DNA of 64,000 nucleotides from assembly GCF_011064845.1 (NCBI RefSeq), contig NZ_CP049015.1, positions 4,154,001-4,218,000 on the forward strand, read 5' to 3'. Below are positions 1-8,124 of this stretch, piece after piece. This stretch comes from Citrobacter freundii ATCC 8090 = MTCC 1658 = NBRC 12681 (GTDB lineage: Bacteria; Pseudomonadota; Gammaproteobacteria; Enterobacterales; Enterobacteriaceae). Position 1 is the stretch's first letter, and each line of letters starts with the position of its first letter. The position numbers were made by a program, and so were the translations under genes. The notes below the pieces were generated by a model, which saw only the letters and a list, made by a program, of their open reading frames with translations, ran no database searches and was not told the origin of the DNA.

Positions 1-281
1 AATAATCCAGGTGTCTCATTCAACTCCACCATTGTCATCCGCTTGATCGTGGAGTGGATAAAATCGATATATTCGTGATTAACGCGCCAATACCAGACCG
101 GCGTAATCGAATTCATCAATACCGAGAAATGGTCCTCGCCTTCTTCTTTACTCAGCATTTCCGGCTGGTTTTCAGAGTGCCCATTTTCGGCATGTCGGTT
201 TTTATTTGCACTGCGCATTAACAAAAGTACCCCGCAGGTCAGCAATAGCAGGGTAATAACAGAATAAAATATACTGTTCAT
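1..281 (-). CDS. Unrecognised membrane-anchored protein, C-terminus cut by window edge
   Basis: The ATG at 281 is preceded on the minus strand by a GGAG box eight bases away, and the frame stays open for 93 codons to the window edge. The first 22 residues form one hydrophobic segment (SVITLLLLTCGVLLL), followed by a short Lys/Arg/Asn stretch and an acidic segment (KEEGEDHF), so the protein is probably a single-pass N-terminal-anchored protein with its body in the cytoplasm. I do not recognise the family. It diverges from the two-gene unit at 386-1199, with about 100 bp of AT-rich promoter space between them, which suggests a shared theme. The C-terminus and total length are unknown. Confidence 0.6.
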   Translation of the reverse strand, partial: MNSIFYSVITLLLLTCGVLLLMRSANKNRHAENGHSENQPEMLSKEEGEDHFSVLMNSITPVWYWRVNHEYIDFIHSTIKRMTMVELNETPGL

Positions 282-385
282 ATACTGGCTCCATTTTTTT
301 TGATTTTAAAATTACGCCATGCTATTGTCAACGCGGCCTGGTTTATTTAAAACAACATATCATTGGCATCAAAGGATATTTCAAC

Positions 386-790
386 ATGCTTCCCGAGCAT
401 CTTGTTCCCTCGCACTTTCACTTATCCAGCCCCGCTACCAATACCAATCCCGTAGATAATAGTGAAAATTTGACTCAGGGAAAGAGAACATTAAGCGATT
501 ACGAATCCGATATTTTGATTAGCTCAACGGCTACCGGTCAGTCACGAAATATGCTATTTGAAGAGTGCGACCGTCATTTAAAAGAGCGTCTGTTTCGTGC
601 AGCAAAAATTGAGTCATTCTCTCGCCTGCTCAATTCACTACAAGCAGAAGGCGATATTAACGCACAAGAATTAAGTAAAATTTTGACTCAAAAAACAGCC
701 ATCATAAATGAACAGGGCAACAAAATTTGGCTTAATTTAATTACGCGTGAAACCAGCGACCCTATTTTTTATTCTCTGGAAAAGAAATAA
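386..790 (+). CDS. Unrecognised 134-aa cytoplasmic protein
   Basis: The ORF starts at an ATG nine bases after AAGGA and encodes 134 residues with no signal peptide or membrane segment. The first 40 residues are Pro/Ser/Thr/Asn-rich and look disordered. The rest is predicted helical and charged (residues about 55-105), ending in a Lys-Lys tail. No enzyme motif is visible and I do not recognise the family. The next gene starts one base after the stop codon, so the two are almost certainly translated together and may work as partners. Base composition is more AT-rich than in the neighbouring exbB/metC genes, which fits an accessory gene. The function is unknown. Confidence 0.65.
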   Translation: MLPEHLVPSHFHLSSPATNTNPVDNSENLTQGKRTLSDYESDILISSTATGQSRNMLFEECDRHLKERLFRAAKIESFSRLLNSLQAEGDINAQELSKILTQKTAIINEQGNKIWLNLITRETSDPIFYSLEKK

Positions 791-791
791 A

Positions 792-1199
792 ATGAAAGAT
801 GTTGAGGATAACAATGTTTATTTGGCTTTAGATAACCATAAAAGCGATGAGTTTGTCTTAAAGCAAAATTTAGCCGTGTTGATTGCCAATAAAAACGCGA
901 CGCTGGAAAGCGTTGCTCAGGAGATAGTCTCTATTCCCGCTGCACTGGTGCGGATGAAATGGCAAAATCGGCGTGAAATTTACACGCTACAGGCTAAAGA
1001 AGAGATCTACGGTGCCGCGATCGAAGCCATTATGGAGCAGCAACCAGAACTGCGGGACAAAATCATGGCCCGACTGGAAAGCACCTACCAGCATATACTC
1101 GCACGGGAAACGGCCACCTTACGCCTGACACGAAAGCTGTCTGAAGGGAACTACGAACCCACCAGGATAACCACGGTCGCGTTAGACGAGAACAGATAA
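792..1199 (+). CDS. Unrecognised 135-aa helical protein, second gene of a coupled pair
   Basis: The chosen ATG at 792 follows the upstream stop (788-790) by one base. An in-frame ATG at 747 lies inside the upstream gene and is less likely. The 135-residue product is rich in charged residues and almost wholly helical by eye. Residues about 37-62 (TLESVAQEIVSIPAALVRMKW) could form a helix-turn-helix-like unit, but this is a guess. There is no signal peptide and no cysteine cluster. The gene ends 77 bp before the convergent exbD. The tight spacing with the 134-aa gene suggests one operon. I do not recognise the family. Confidence 0.65.
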   Translation: MKDVEDNNVYLALDNHKSDEFVLKQNLAVLIANKNATLESVAQEIVSIPAALVRMKWQNRREIYTLQAKEEIYGAAIEAIMEQQPELRDKIMARLESTYQHILARETATLRLTRKLSEGNYEPTRITTVALDENR

Positions 1200-1236
1200 G
1201 AACAGGTATGCGAGAGAGTTGAATCAGGAGATGCAC

Positions 1237-1265
1237 GCCGGGTAAGGCGGCAACCATTACCCGGC
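1237..1265. repeat. REP-like inverted repeat between convergent genes
   Basis: Nine-base arms GCCGGGTAA and TTACCCGGC flank an 11-base loop. The sequence resembles half of an enterobacterial REP unit. It sits between the convergent hypothetical gene and exbD, so it may also end or stabilise both transcripts. Confidence 0.6.
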
Positions 1266-1276
1266 AATGAGGAGGA

Positions 1277-1702
1277 TTACTTCGCTTTCACAGTCTCTTC
1301 GCCAACCAGACCAATCTTCAGGAAGCCCGCCTGATGCAGCGTATCCATAACCTTCATCATGGTCTCATAATCAACGGTTTTATCTGCCCGGAAGAAAATG
1401 GTGGTGTCTTTCTTCCCATCTGTCAGTGCATTTAACTCGCTAATCATGGTGTCATCCGTCACCTGATTGTTGCCAATAAACATACTTTTATCGGCTTTAA
1501 CAGACAGGTATACCGGCTTTTCCGGACGCGGCTGCGGCGTGCTGGTGGAGGCAGGAAGATTCACTTTCACATCCACCGTTGCCAACGGTGCGGCCACCAT
1601 AAAAATGATCAATAAAACCAACATAACGTCGATAAACGGCGTCACGTTGATTTCATGCATTTCACCGTTATCGTCCAGGTTTTCATTAAAGCTCATTGCC
1701 AT
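1277..1702 (-). CDS. exbD: Biopolymer transport protein ExbD
   Basis: ExbD works with ExbB and TonB in the inner membrane to couple the proton-motive force to TonB-dependent outer-membrane receptors, mainly for iron-siderophore and cobalamin uptake. The 141-residue length equals that of E. coli. A short cytoplasmic N-terminus is followed by one membrane segment (residues about 22-42) carrying the essential Asp25 in the TPFIDVMLVLLIIF stretch. A periplasmic domain follows, ending GEETVKAK. It lies six bases downstream of exbB on the same strand and is read from the exbB promoter. The Fur site upstream of exbB implies iron repression of both. Confidence 0.97.
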   Translation of the reverse strand: MAMSFNENLDDNGEMHEINVTPFIDVMLVLLIIFMVAAPLATVDVKVNLPASTSTPQPRPEKPVYLSVKADKSMFIGNNQVTDDTMISELNALTDGKKDTTIFFRADKTVDYETMMKVMDTLHQAGFLKIGLVGEETVKAK

Positions 1703-1708
1703 GGAACA

Positions 1709-2443
1709 TTATCCTACACGTAATTTCTGCGCTGCACGTACCGGATGCGCGGATGCGCTTGCGTTCAGGTCCAGATCGCGACTTTGCAGTAACAGCACCT
1801 GTGCCGCGACGTCACCCAGCATCGCTTTATAGCTGCCAATCTGACGTGCGAAAATGTTGTAGATAACAACCGCTGGAATTGCTGCGACCAGACCAATTGC
1901 GGTCGCTAACAGCGCTTCTGCGATACCCGGCGCAACAACGGCCAGGTTGGTCGTTTGAGTTTGTGCAATCCCGATGAAGCTATTCATGATGCCCCATACG
2001 GTACCGAACAGACCGACGAATGGAGAGATAGCCCCGATGGTGGCCAGGTATCCGTTACCACGTCCCATATGACGACCTACCGCCGCCACACGACGCTCCA
2101 GACGGAAGCCGGTACGCTCTTTAATGCCTTCGTTATCGTCACTGCCTTCTGACAGTTCCAGCTCGTTTTGCGCTTCGTTAATCAACTGTGCGCCCAGGCT
2201 TTTGCCATCGAATCCTGCGGCAATCTCACTTGCCTGATCTAAAGAGCGGGCTTCCGCCAGCAGTTGCTGTTCACGCTTAAGGCGGCGTTTCTGAGTAAAG
2301 AACTCAAGGCTCTTACTAAAGAAGATAGCCCAGGTGACCACTGACGCCAAAACCAGCCCAATCATCACGCACTTAACCACGATATCGGCGTGCTGATACA
2401 TACCCCAGACGGAAAGATCCGTCTGCATCAAATTATTACCCAC
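1709..2443 (-). CDS. exbB: TonB-system energising protein ExbB
   Basis: ExbB forms the inner-membrane proton channel core of the TonB-ExbB-ExbD complex. The 244-residue product matches the E. coli protein in length and in most residues. Three membrane segments are visible at about residues 22-42, 130-155 (GAISPFVGLFGTVWGIMNSF) and 175-200, with the large cytoplasmic loop between the first two. The start MGNNLMQTDLSVWGM is the conserved one. It is first in the exbBD unit, and a Fur-like operator lies 63-77 bp upstream of the start codon. The divergent neighbour is metC. Confidence 0.97.
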   Translation of the reverse strand: MGNNLMQTDLSVWGMYQHADIVVKCVMIGLVLASVVTWAIFFSKSLEFFTQKRRLKREQQLLAEARSLDQASEIAAGFDGKSLGAQLINEAQNELELSEGSDDNEGIKERTGFRLERRVAAVGRHMGRGNGYLATIGAISPFVGLFGTVWGIMNSFIGIAQTQTTNLAVVAPGIAEALLATAIGLVAAIPAVVIYNIFARQIGSYKAMLGDVAAQVLLLQSRDLDLNASASAHPVRAAQKLRVG

Positions 2444-2505
2444 TCTGTATCTCCAGGACGCAAATCACAAAATCTGAGCGTAATGATATCAAAAAGACGT
2501 CGAAT

Positions 2506-2520
2506 TGATAGTCGTTCTCA
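2506..2520. promoter_or_regulatory. Fur box upstream of exbB
   Basis: TGATAGTCGTTCTCA matches the 15-base 7-1-7 Fur consensus TGATAATCATTATCA at 12 positions. It lies 63-77 bp upstream of the exbB start codon, where iron repression of exbBD is well established in E. coli. The match is by eye. Confidence 0.8.
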
Positions 2521-2659
2521 TTACTATTTACATATTGCCGCACCTTTGGTTTCTTTTCCTTGCGCTTACGCAGTAAAAAAGTCACCAGAAGCATTTTGAG
2601 ATTATTTTCTACTGTATGACCGTTCTGCAGGATGCGTCATCTTTGATTCATGGTAGTTT

Positions 2660-2675
2660 AGACATCCAGACGTAT
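2660..2675. promoter_or_regulatory. Tandem MetJ boxes upstream of metC
   Basis: AGACATCC followed directly by AGACGTAT are two adjacent eight-base units close to the MetJ consensus AGACGTCT (6/8 and 7/8). They end 18 bases before the metC start codon, matching the known methionine-repressed arrangement of metC in E. coli. MetJ binds cooperatively to two or more adjacent boxes. Confidence 0.8.
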
Positions 2676-2693
2676 AAAAACAGGTAAGACAAC

Positions 2694-3881
2694 ATGGCAG
2701 ATAAGCAACTTGAAACCAAGCTCGTTCACGCAGGACGCAGTAAAAAATACACGCTGGGCTCGGTAAATAGCGTGATCCAGCGCGCTTCTTCGCTGGTGTT
2801 TGACACCGTGGAGGCCAAAAAGCAGGCCACACACAACCGTGCCAACGGTGCGCTTTTCTATGGACGTCGCGGAACCCTGACGCATTTCTCTCTGCAGGAA
2901 GCGATGTGCGAACTGGAAGGCGGCGCGGGTTGCGCCTTGTTCCCTTGCGGTGCGGCTGCCGTTGCCAACACCATCCTCGCTTTTGTGGAGCAAGGCGATC
3001 ATGTGCTGATGACCAATACCGCCTATGAACCCAGTCAGGATTTCTGCACCAAAATTCTCGGCAAGCTTGGCGTGTCCACCGGCTGGTTCGATCCGCTGAT
3101 TGGCGCCGATATTGTGAAGCACATGCAGCCGAACACCAAAGTCGTATTTCTGGAGTCGCCCGGCTCTGTCACCATGGAAGTGCATGATGTTCCGGCAATT
3201 GTTGCCGCCGTCAGAAGCGTAGCACCTGACGCAATCATCATGATTGATAACACCTGGGCTGCCGGAGTGCTGTTCAAAGCGCTGGATTTTGGCATCGATA
3301 TTTCTATTCAGGCAGGCACCAAATATCTGATTGGCCATTCCGACGGCATGGTCGGAACGGCGGTATCTAACGCCCGCTGCTGGGATCAACTTCGCGAAAA
3401 TGCGTATCTGATGGGGCAAATGCTGGACGCCGATACCGCCTATATGACCAGCCGTGGGCTGCGTACGCTGAGTGTACGCCTGCGTCAGCACCATGAAAGC
3501 AGCTTAAAGGTCGCCGAGTGGCTGGCCAGCCATCCGCAGGTCGCCCGTGTGAACCACCCGGCACTGCCCGGTAGTAAAGGGCATGAATTCTGGAAGCGTG
3601 ATTTCACCGGCAGCAGCGGCCTGTTCTCCTTTGTATTGAATAAGAAACTCAATAATGAGGAGCTGGCCGCGTATCTGGATCACTTCAGCCTGTTCAGCAT
3701 GGCCTACTCCTGGGGCGGTTTTGAGTCGCTGATTCTCGCCAACCAGCCGGAACACATTGCGGCAATCCGTCCGCAAGGCGAGGTTGACTTCAGCGGAACG
3801 CTCATCCGTTTACATATTGGTTTAGAGAATGTTGACGATCTGATTGCCGATTTGGCCGCAGGATTTGCCCGAATCGAGTAA
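2694..3881 (+). CDS. metC: Cystathionine beta-lyase
   Basis: MetC is a PLP enzyme that splits cystathionine to homocysteine, pyruvate and ammonia in methionine synthesis, and it also has cysteine desulfhydrase activity. The 395 residues equal the E. coli length. The PLP lysine is Lys210 in the [14 protein letters not shown] stretch. The Cys/Met-metabolism fold is recognisable from the N-terminal [12 protein letters not shown] substrate region to the C-terminal SRFxxR-like region near LIRLHIGLE. The start follows a purine-rich AGGTAAG box and tandem MetJ operators. The gene diverges from exbB and is followed by yghB. Confidence 0.97.
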   Translation: MADKQLETKLVHAGRSKKYTLGSVNSVIQRASSLVFDTVEAKKQATHNRANGALFYGRRGTLTHFSLQEAMCELEGGAGCALFPCGAAAVANTILAFVEQGDHVLMTNTAYEPSQDFCTKILGKLGVSTGWFDPLIGADIVKHMQPNTKVVFLESPGSVTMEVHDVPAIVAAVRSVAPDAIIMIDNTWAAGVLFKALDFGIDISIQAGTKYLIGHSDGMVGTAVSNARCWDQLRENAYLMGQMLDADTAYMTSRGLRTLSVRLRQHHESSLKVAEWLASHPQVARVNHPALPGSKGHEFWKRDFTGSSGLFSFVLNKKLNNEELAAYLDHFSLFSMAYSWGGFESLILANQPEHIAAIRPQGEVDFSGTLIRLHIGLENVDDLIADLAAGFARIE

Positions 3882-4012
3882 AATTGCCACAGATGGACAT
3901 ATATGCAGACACTTCTGGTGGAAAAGTCTGCAATTGTTGCGTCCGGGATCAAGGCATCCCGGGCAATTCAGGAGTACAATCCACATATAAACGCTGTTCC
4001 ACAGGAAAGTCC

Positions 4013-4672
4013 ATGGTAGTCATTCAAGATATTGTCTCCGCGCTCTGGCAACACGATTTTGCCGCACTGGCGGATCCGCACGTTGTGAGCGTGGTGTACT
4101 TCGTCATGTTCGCCACACTGTTTTTAGAAAATGGCCTTCTGCCCGCCTCCTTTTTACCCGGAGACAGCCTGTTATTACTGGCAGGAGCGCTGATCGCTCA
4201 GGACGTGATGAGTTTTTTACCTACCATAGCTATTCTGACTGCCGCAGCCAGTCTGGGCTGCTGGCTGAGCTACATTCAGGGACGCTGGCTGGGCAACACG
4301 CGCACGGTGAAAGGCTGGCTGGCGCAATTACCTGAAAAATACCATCAACGCGCTACCTGCATGTTTGACCAACACGGGTTGATGGCGCTGCTTGCCGGGC
4401 GTTTCCTGGCGTTCGTCCGTACCTTGCTGCCAACGATGGCGGGCATTTCAGGGCTTCCTAACCGTCGGTTCCAGTTTTTTAACTGGCTGAGCGGACTGCT
4501 GTGGGTCACCGTCGTTACCAGTTTCGGCTATGCGCTGAGTATGATCCCGTTCGTCAAACGTCATGAAGATCAGGTGATGACCTTTTTAATGATCCTGCCA
4601 ATTGCCCTGTTAACCGCAGGTCTGTTGGGAACGCTGTTCGTGGTGATTAAAAAAAAATACTGTAGCGCCTGA
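4013..4672 (+). CDS. yghB: DedA-family inner-membrane protein YghB
   Basis: YghB is one of the redundant DedA/SNARE-associated (VTT-domain) proteins that support envelope integrity, cell division and proton-motive-force maintenance in E. coli together with YqjA. The start at 4013 gives 219 residues, the E. coli length. The same frame extends upstream to 3884, but that stretch (many Cys/Gly residues) does not belong to the family. Four or five membrane segments are visible, with the hallmark [14 protein letters not shown] stretch at about residues 49-62 and the Gly/Arg-rich [19 protein letters not shown] motif at about 130-148, which holds charged residues needed for function. It is followed by a strong hairpin terminator. 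Confidence 0.95.
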   Translation: MVVIQDIVSALWQHDFAALADPHVVSVVYFVMFATLFLENGLLPASFLPGDSLLLLAGALIAQDVMSFLPTIAILTAAASLGCWLSYIQGRWLGNTRTVKGWLAQLPEKYHQRATCMFDQHGLMALLAGRFLAFVRTLLPTMAGISGLPNRRFQFFNWLSGLLWVTVVTSFGYALSMIPFVKRHEDQVMTFLMILPIALLTAGLLGTLFVVIKKKYCSA

Positions 4673-4683
4673 GTATTAGCCGT

Positions 4684-4710
4684 ATGCCGGAGTCACTCCG
4701 GCATTTCATT
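4684..4710 (+). terminator. Hairpin after yghB
   Basis: A nine-base perfect stem ATGCCGGAG / CTCCGGCAT with a three-base loop is followed by a short T-rich run (TTCATT). It lies just past the yghB stop codon and before the convergent yqhC. Confidence 0.75.
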
Positions 4711-4745
4711 GATGGCGCACAGCTAGCTTTAAAGCCGACAAGAAA

Positions 4746-5660
4746 TCAACTCCCCTGCATCATACGAATTCTTGCCGCATCTTCCCCCGGCGTTACGCCA
4801 AAGAAACGTTTGAACTCCCGACTGAATTGCGATGCGCTCTCATAGCCGACGCGCATTGCAGCCGCACTGGCCTTCATTCCATCGTGGATCATCATCATCC
4901 GTGCTTTATGCAGGCGATAGCTCTTCAGATATTGCAGCGGCGAGGTACTGGTCACCGCTTTAAAATTATGATGAAACGCCGATACGCTCATGTTCGCCTC
5001 TGCCGCCAGCTGTTCTACATTGAGGTTTTCGGTGTATTTGGTTTCAATCCGCTTGAGTACCCGGCTTATCAAACTGAAATGCGTCTGGCGACTTACCAGC
5101 GCAAGTAACGCGCCACCACGCGGCCCGGTCAGCACATGGTAGAGGATTTCGCGAATGATCTGTTTCCCCAGAATACGCGCATCCAGCGGTCGCTCCATCA
5201 CATCCAGCAGGCGCTCAGCAGCACAGAGAATTTCGTCTGAGAGCGTCGCAGAGTTAATCCCACTGGCAGCCATAGCGGGCTGGAACAGCTCGTCTTCCCC
5301 AATGTCCATCAACAGCTCCTGCAATTGCAGGATATCGACATTCAGGTAAATACCGGCCAGAGGAACCTCCGGCGTCGCATACGTTTCACATTCGAAGGGT
5401 AAAGGTACGGTTAGCAGCAGGTATTCGTTGGCGTCATAGCGAAATACGCGCTCATTAATGTAACCAATTTTATGTCCCGAAAAGAGAAATATGATGCCTG
5501 GCTGATACATGACTGGTGTACGCGCCGCCGGCTCCGTACCGTGTAGCAGGCGGACATCTGGCAGCAGTTCGCTAAGTTTATTTTCATTGTTTTTCAGATG
5601 CTTAATTTTATCTGTCAGCAGAAGGCAGATCTCATCACGGTTCATGGGGCACCATTTCAT
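4746..5660 (-). CDS. yqhC: AraC-family transcriptional activator YqhC
   Basis: YqhC activates yqhD and dkgA in response to reactive aldehydes such as glyoxal and furfural. The N-terminal half is the AraC-type ligand domain. The C-terminal 100 residues carry two helix-turn-helix motifs, seen in [20 protein letters not shown] and [18 protein letters not shown]. The product is 304 residues from 5660. An in-frame ATG at 5645 ([10 protein letters not shown]) aligns better with the conserved part of the E. coli protein, so the true start may be there; neither has a clear ribosome-binding site. It diverges from yqhD across about 180 bp, where YqhC is expected to bind. Confidence 0.93.
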   Translation of the reverse strand: MKWCPMNRDEICLLLTDKIKHLKNNENKLSELLPDVRLLHGTEPAARTPVMYQPGIIFLFSGHKIGYINERVFRYDANEYLLLTVPLPFECETYATPEVPLAGIYLNVDILQLQELLMDIGEDELFQPAMAASGINSATLSDEILCAAERLLDVMERPLDARILGKQIIREILYHVLTGPRGGALLALVSRQTHFSLISRVLKRIETKYTENLNVEQLAAEANMSVSAFHHNFKAVTSTSPLQYLKSYRLHKARMMMIHDGMKASAAAMRVGYESASQFSREFKRFFGVTPGEDAARIRMMQGS

Positions 5661-5839
5661 TATCGTTTTTCGACCCTGACATAATGCGCAGATTTATCCG
5701 TTTTCTCCAGCAGTCTGTAGAAATGGGCAAGACATCGGCAGAAATGAGCATTGAGAGCAGCGCGGCGGGCGACCACAATGTTCATCATCCGGCAGACACT
5801 CTCCTGCCCTCTTTTATTACCCACCAAAGGGAACGAGCA

Positions 5840-7003
5840 ATGAACAACTTTAATCTCCATACCCCAACACGTATTTTGTTTGGTAAAGGCGCGATTGCTG
5901 AGCTGCGCGATCAAATTCCTCAGGACGCTCGCGTACTGGTTACTTACGGCGGCGGCAGCGTGAAAAAAACAGGTGTCCTGGCACAAGTTCAGGACGCGCT
6001 GAAAGGTCTGGACGTGCTGGAGTTTGGCGGTATCGAGCCAAACCCATCTTATGAAACGCTGATGAACGCGGTAAAAATCGTGCGTGATGAGAAAGTGACG
6101 TTTCTGCTGGCAGTAGGCGGCGGTTCCGTGCTGGACGGCACCAAATTCATCGCGGCTGCTGCACAGTACGCTGACGGCATCGATCCATGGCGCATTCTGG
6201 AAACCCACGGCAACGACGTAACAAGCGCCATCCCGATGGGCTCCGTATTAACCCTGCCTGCAACCGGCTCTGAATCTAACTCCGGCGCGGTAATTTCGCG
6301 TAAAACCACCGGCGATAAACTGGCCTTTATGACCCCATTTGTGCAGCCAGTATTTGCCGTACTGGATCCGGTTTACACCTACACCCTGCCGCCACGTCAG
6401 GTTGCAAACGGCGTCGTGGATGCGTTCGTTCATACCGTTGAGCAGTATGTGACTTATCCGGTCGACGGGAAAATTCAGGATCGCTTTGCCGAAGGCATTC
6501 TGCTCACACTGGTAGAAGAAGGTCCGAAAGCCTTGCAGGAGCCGGAAAACTACAACGTGCGTGCGAACGTCATGTGGGCGGCAACCCAGGCGCTGAACGG
6601 TCTGATTGGCGCAGGGGTACCGCAGGACTGGGCAACGCATATGCTGGGCCATGAGCTGACTGCAATGCACGGTCTGGATCATGCTCAAACACTGGCCATC
6701 GTTCTGCCTGCGCTGTGGAATGAAAAACGTGATACCAAGCGTGCCAAACTGCTGCAATACGCAGAGCGTATCTGGAATATCACCGAAGGAAGCGATGACC
6801 AGCGCATCGACGCCGCCATTGCCGCAACCCGCGCTTTCTTCGAACAAATGGGCGTACCGACTCGCCTCTCTGACTACGGTCTGGACGGTAGCTCCATCCC
6901 GGCGCTGCTGGAAAAACTGCAAGCGCATGGCGGTACGAAACTGGGCGAACATCAGGACATTACGCTTGAGGTCAGCCGTCGGATTTACGAAGCTGCCCGC
7001 TAA
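5840..7003 (+). CDS. yqhD: NADPH-dependent aldehyde reductase / alcohol dehydrogenase YqhD
   Basis: YqhD reduces toxic short-chain and lipid-derived aldehydes, furfural and glyoxal with NADPH. The start at 5840 (MNNFNLHTPTR) gives 387 residues as in E. coli; the open frame reaching back to 5684 is promoter DNA. The dinucleotide-binding GGGS motifs are at residues 37-40 and 93-96. All four metal ligands of the iron/zinc alcohol dehydrogenase family are present: Asp194, His198, His267 and His281. It is activated by the divergent YqhC and followed 104 bp later by dkgA, which acts on overlapping substrates. Confidence 0.97.
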   Translation: MNNFNLHTPTRILFGKGAIAELRDQIPQDARVLVTYGGGSVKKTGVLAQVQDALKGLDVLEFGGIEPNPSYETLMNAVKIVRDEKVTFLLAVGGGSVLDGTKFIAAAAQYADGIDPWRILETHGNDVTSAIPMGSVLTLPATGSESNSGAVISRKTTGDKLAFMTPFVQPVFAVLDPVYTYTLPPRQVANGVVDAFVHTVEQYVTYPVDGKIQDRFAEGILLTLVEEGPKALQEPENYNVRANVMWAATQALNGLIGAGVPQDWATHMLGHELTAMHGLDHAQTLAIVLPALWNEKRDTKRAKLLQYAERIWNITEGSDDQRIDAAIAATRAFFEQMGVPTRLSDYGLDGSSIPALLEKLQAHGGTKLGEHQDITLEVSRRIYEAAR

Positions 7004-7107
7004 GGTTTTTTAACCTCCGCCTTTCGTTTTTGGGTATTTATACCAGACTTAAGTCACACCTATGTCACCGGAGTATGTTCCGGTGACAGTCATTAAGGGG
7101 AGGAATT

Positions 7108-7935
7108 ATGACCACTCCAACCATTATCAAACTACAGGATGGTAACGTCATGCCGCAACTGGGCCTGGGGGTCTGGAAGGCAAGCAACGAAGAAGTCATC
7201 ACTGCCATTCATAAAGCGCTGGAAGTGGGGTATCGCTCAATTGATACCGCGGCAGCGTACAAAAACGAAGAAGGTGTCGGCAAAGCAATACGTGACGCAG
7301 GCGTGCCACGGGAAGAGTTATTCATTACCACCAAGCTGTGGAATGATGACCAGAAACGCCCCCGGGAAGCCTTGCTCGAAAGCATGGAGAAACTCCAGCT
7401 TGATTACCTCGATCTGTACCTGATGCACTGGCCAGTTCCGGCGATCGACCACTACGTTGAAGCGTGGGAAAACATGATCGACCTGCAAAAAGAAGGGCTG
7501 ATTAAGAGCATCGGCGTGTGCAACTTTCAGATCAACCATCTCCAGCGGCTGATGGATGAAACCGGCGTACCTCCGGTGATTAATCAGATAGAACTTCACC
7601 CGCTCATGCAGCAGCGCCAGCTGCACGCCTGGAACGCCACACATAAAATCCAGACCGAATCCTGGAGCCCGCTGGCGCAGGGCGGCAAAGACGTCTTCGA
7701 TCAAAAGATAATCCGTGACCTCGCAGAGAAATATGGCAAATCACCGGCGCAGATTGTCATCCGCTGGCATCTGGATAGCGGCCTGGTGGTGATTCCGAAA
7801 TCGGTCACCCCTGCGCGTATCGCAGAAAACTTTAACGTCTGGGACTTCCGCCTGGATAAAGATGAATTAGGCGAAATCGCGAAACTCGATCAGGGCAAGC
7901 GTCTGGGGCCAGACCCGGACCAGTTCGGCGGTTAA
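7108..7935 (+). CDS. dkgA: 2,5-diketo-D-gluconate / methylglyoxal reductase DkgA
   Basis: DkgA is an NADPH-dependent aldo-keto reductase that reduces methylglyoxal and other aldehydes, and 2,5-diketo-D-gluconate in vitro. The 275 residues match the E. coli length. The full catalytic tetrad is visible: Asp46 and Tyr51 in SIDTAAAYKNEEG, Lys76 in ITTKLW, and His107 in LMHWP. The NADPH 2'-phosphate site is the late VIPKSVTPARIAEN stretch. A strong AGGAGG-like box (GGGGAGGAATT) precedes the ATG. It follows yqhD and probably shares YqhC control. A GC-rich hairpin ends the transcript. Confidence 0.96.
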   Translation: MTTPTIIKLQDGNVMPQLGLGVWKASNEEVITAIHKALEVGYRSIDTAAAYKNEEGVGKAIRDAGVPREELFITTKLWNDDQKRPREALLESMEKLQLDYLDLYLMHWPVPAIDHYVEAWENMIDLQKEGLIKSIGVCNFQINHLQRLMDETGVPPVINQIELHPLMQQRQLHAWNATHKIQTESWSPLAQGGKDVFDQKIIRDLAEKYGKSPAQIVIRWHLDSGLVVIPKSVTPARIAENFNVWDFRLDKDELGEIAKLDQGKRLGPDPDQFGG

Positions 7936-7948
7936 CCCCTTCCCTCCA

Positions 7949-7975
7949 GCCCGACACTCTCGTCGGGCCTTTACT
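7949..7975 (+). terminator. Rho-independent terminator after dkgA
   Basis: A seven-base GC-rich stem GCCCGAC / GTCGGGC with a six-base loop is followed by CTTTACTGATTT. It lies 13 bases past the dkgA stop codon. Confidence 0.8.
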
Positions 7976-8124
7976 GATTTGAAATATCAGGAAACAATTC
8001 ACGCACATATATTGTTGTATTTCTTGCAGTCACTGGAGCAGCATTGCTGCAACATAACCTGTTAATTATCATATAAATATATTTATTTGATGAATATATT
8101 CACCATATCCATAGGTGCGTAACC

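Noticed and set aside
3884..4012. 43-residue N-terminal extension of yghB
   Set aside because: It is Cys/Gly-rich, lacks family support and contains a hairpin at about 3942-3965; the ATG at 4013 fits the conserved protein.
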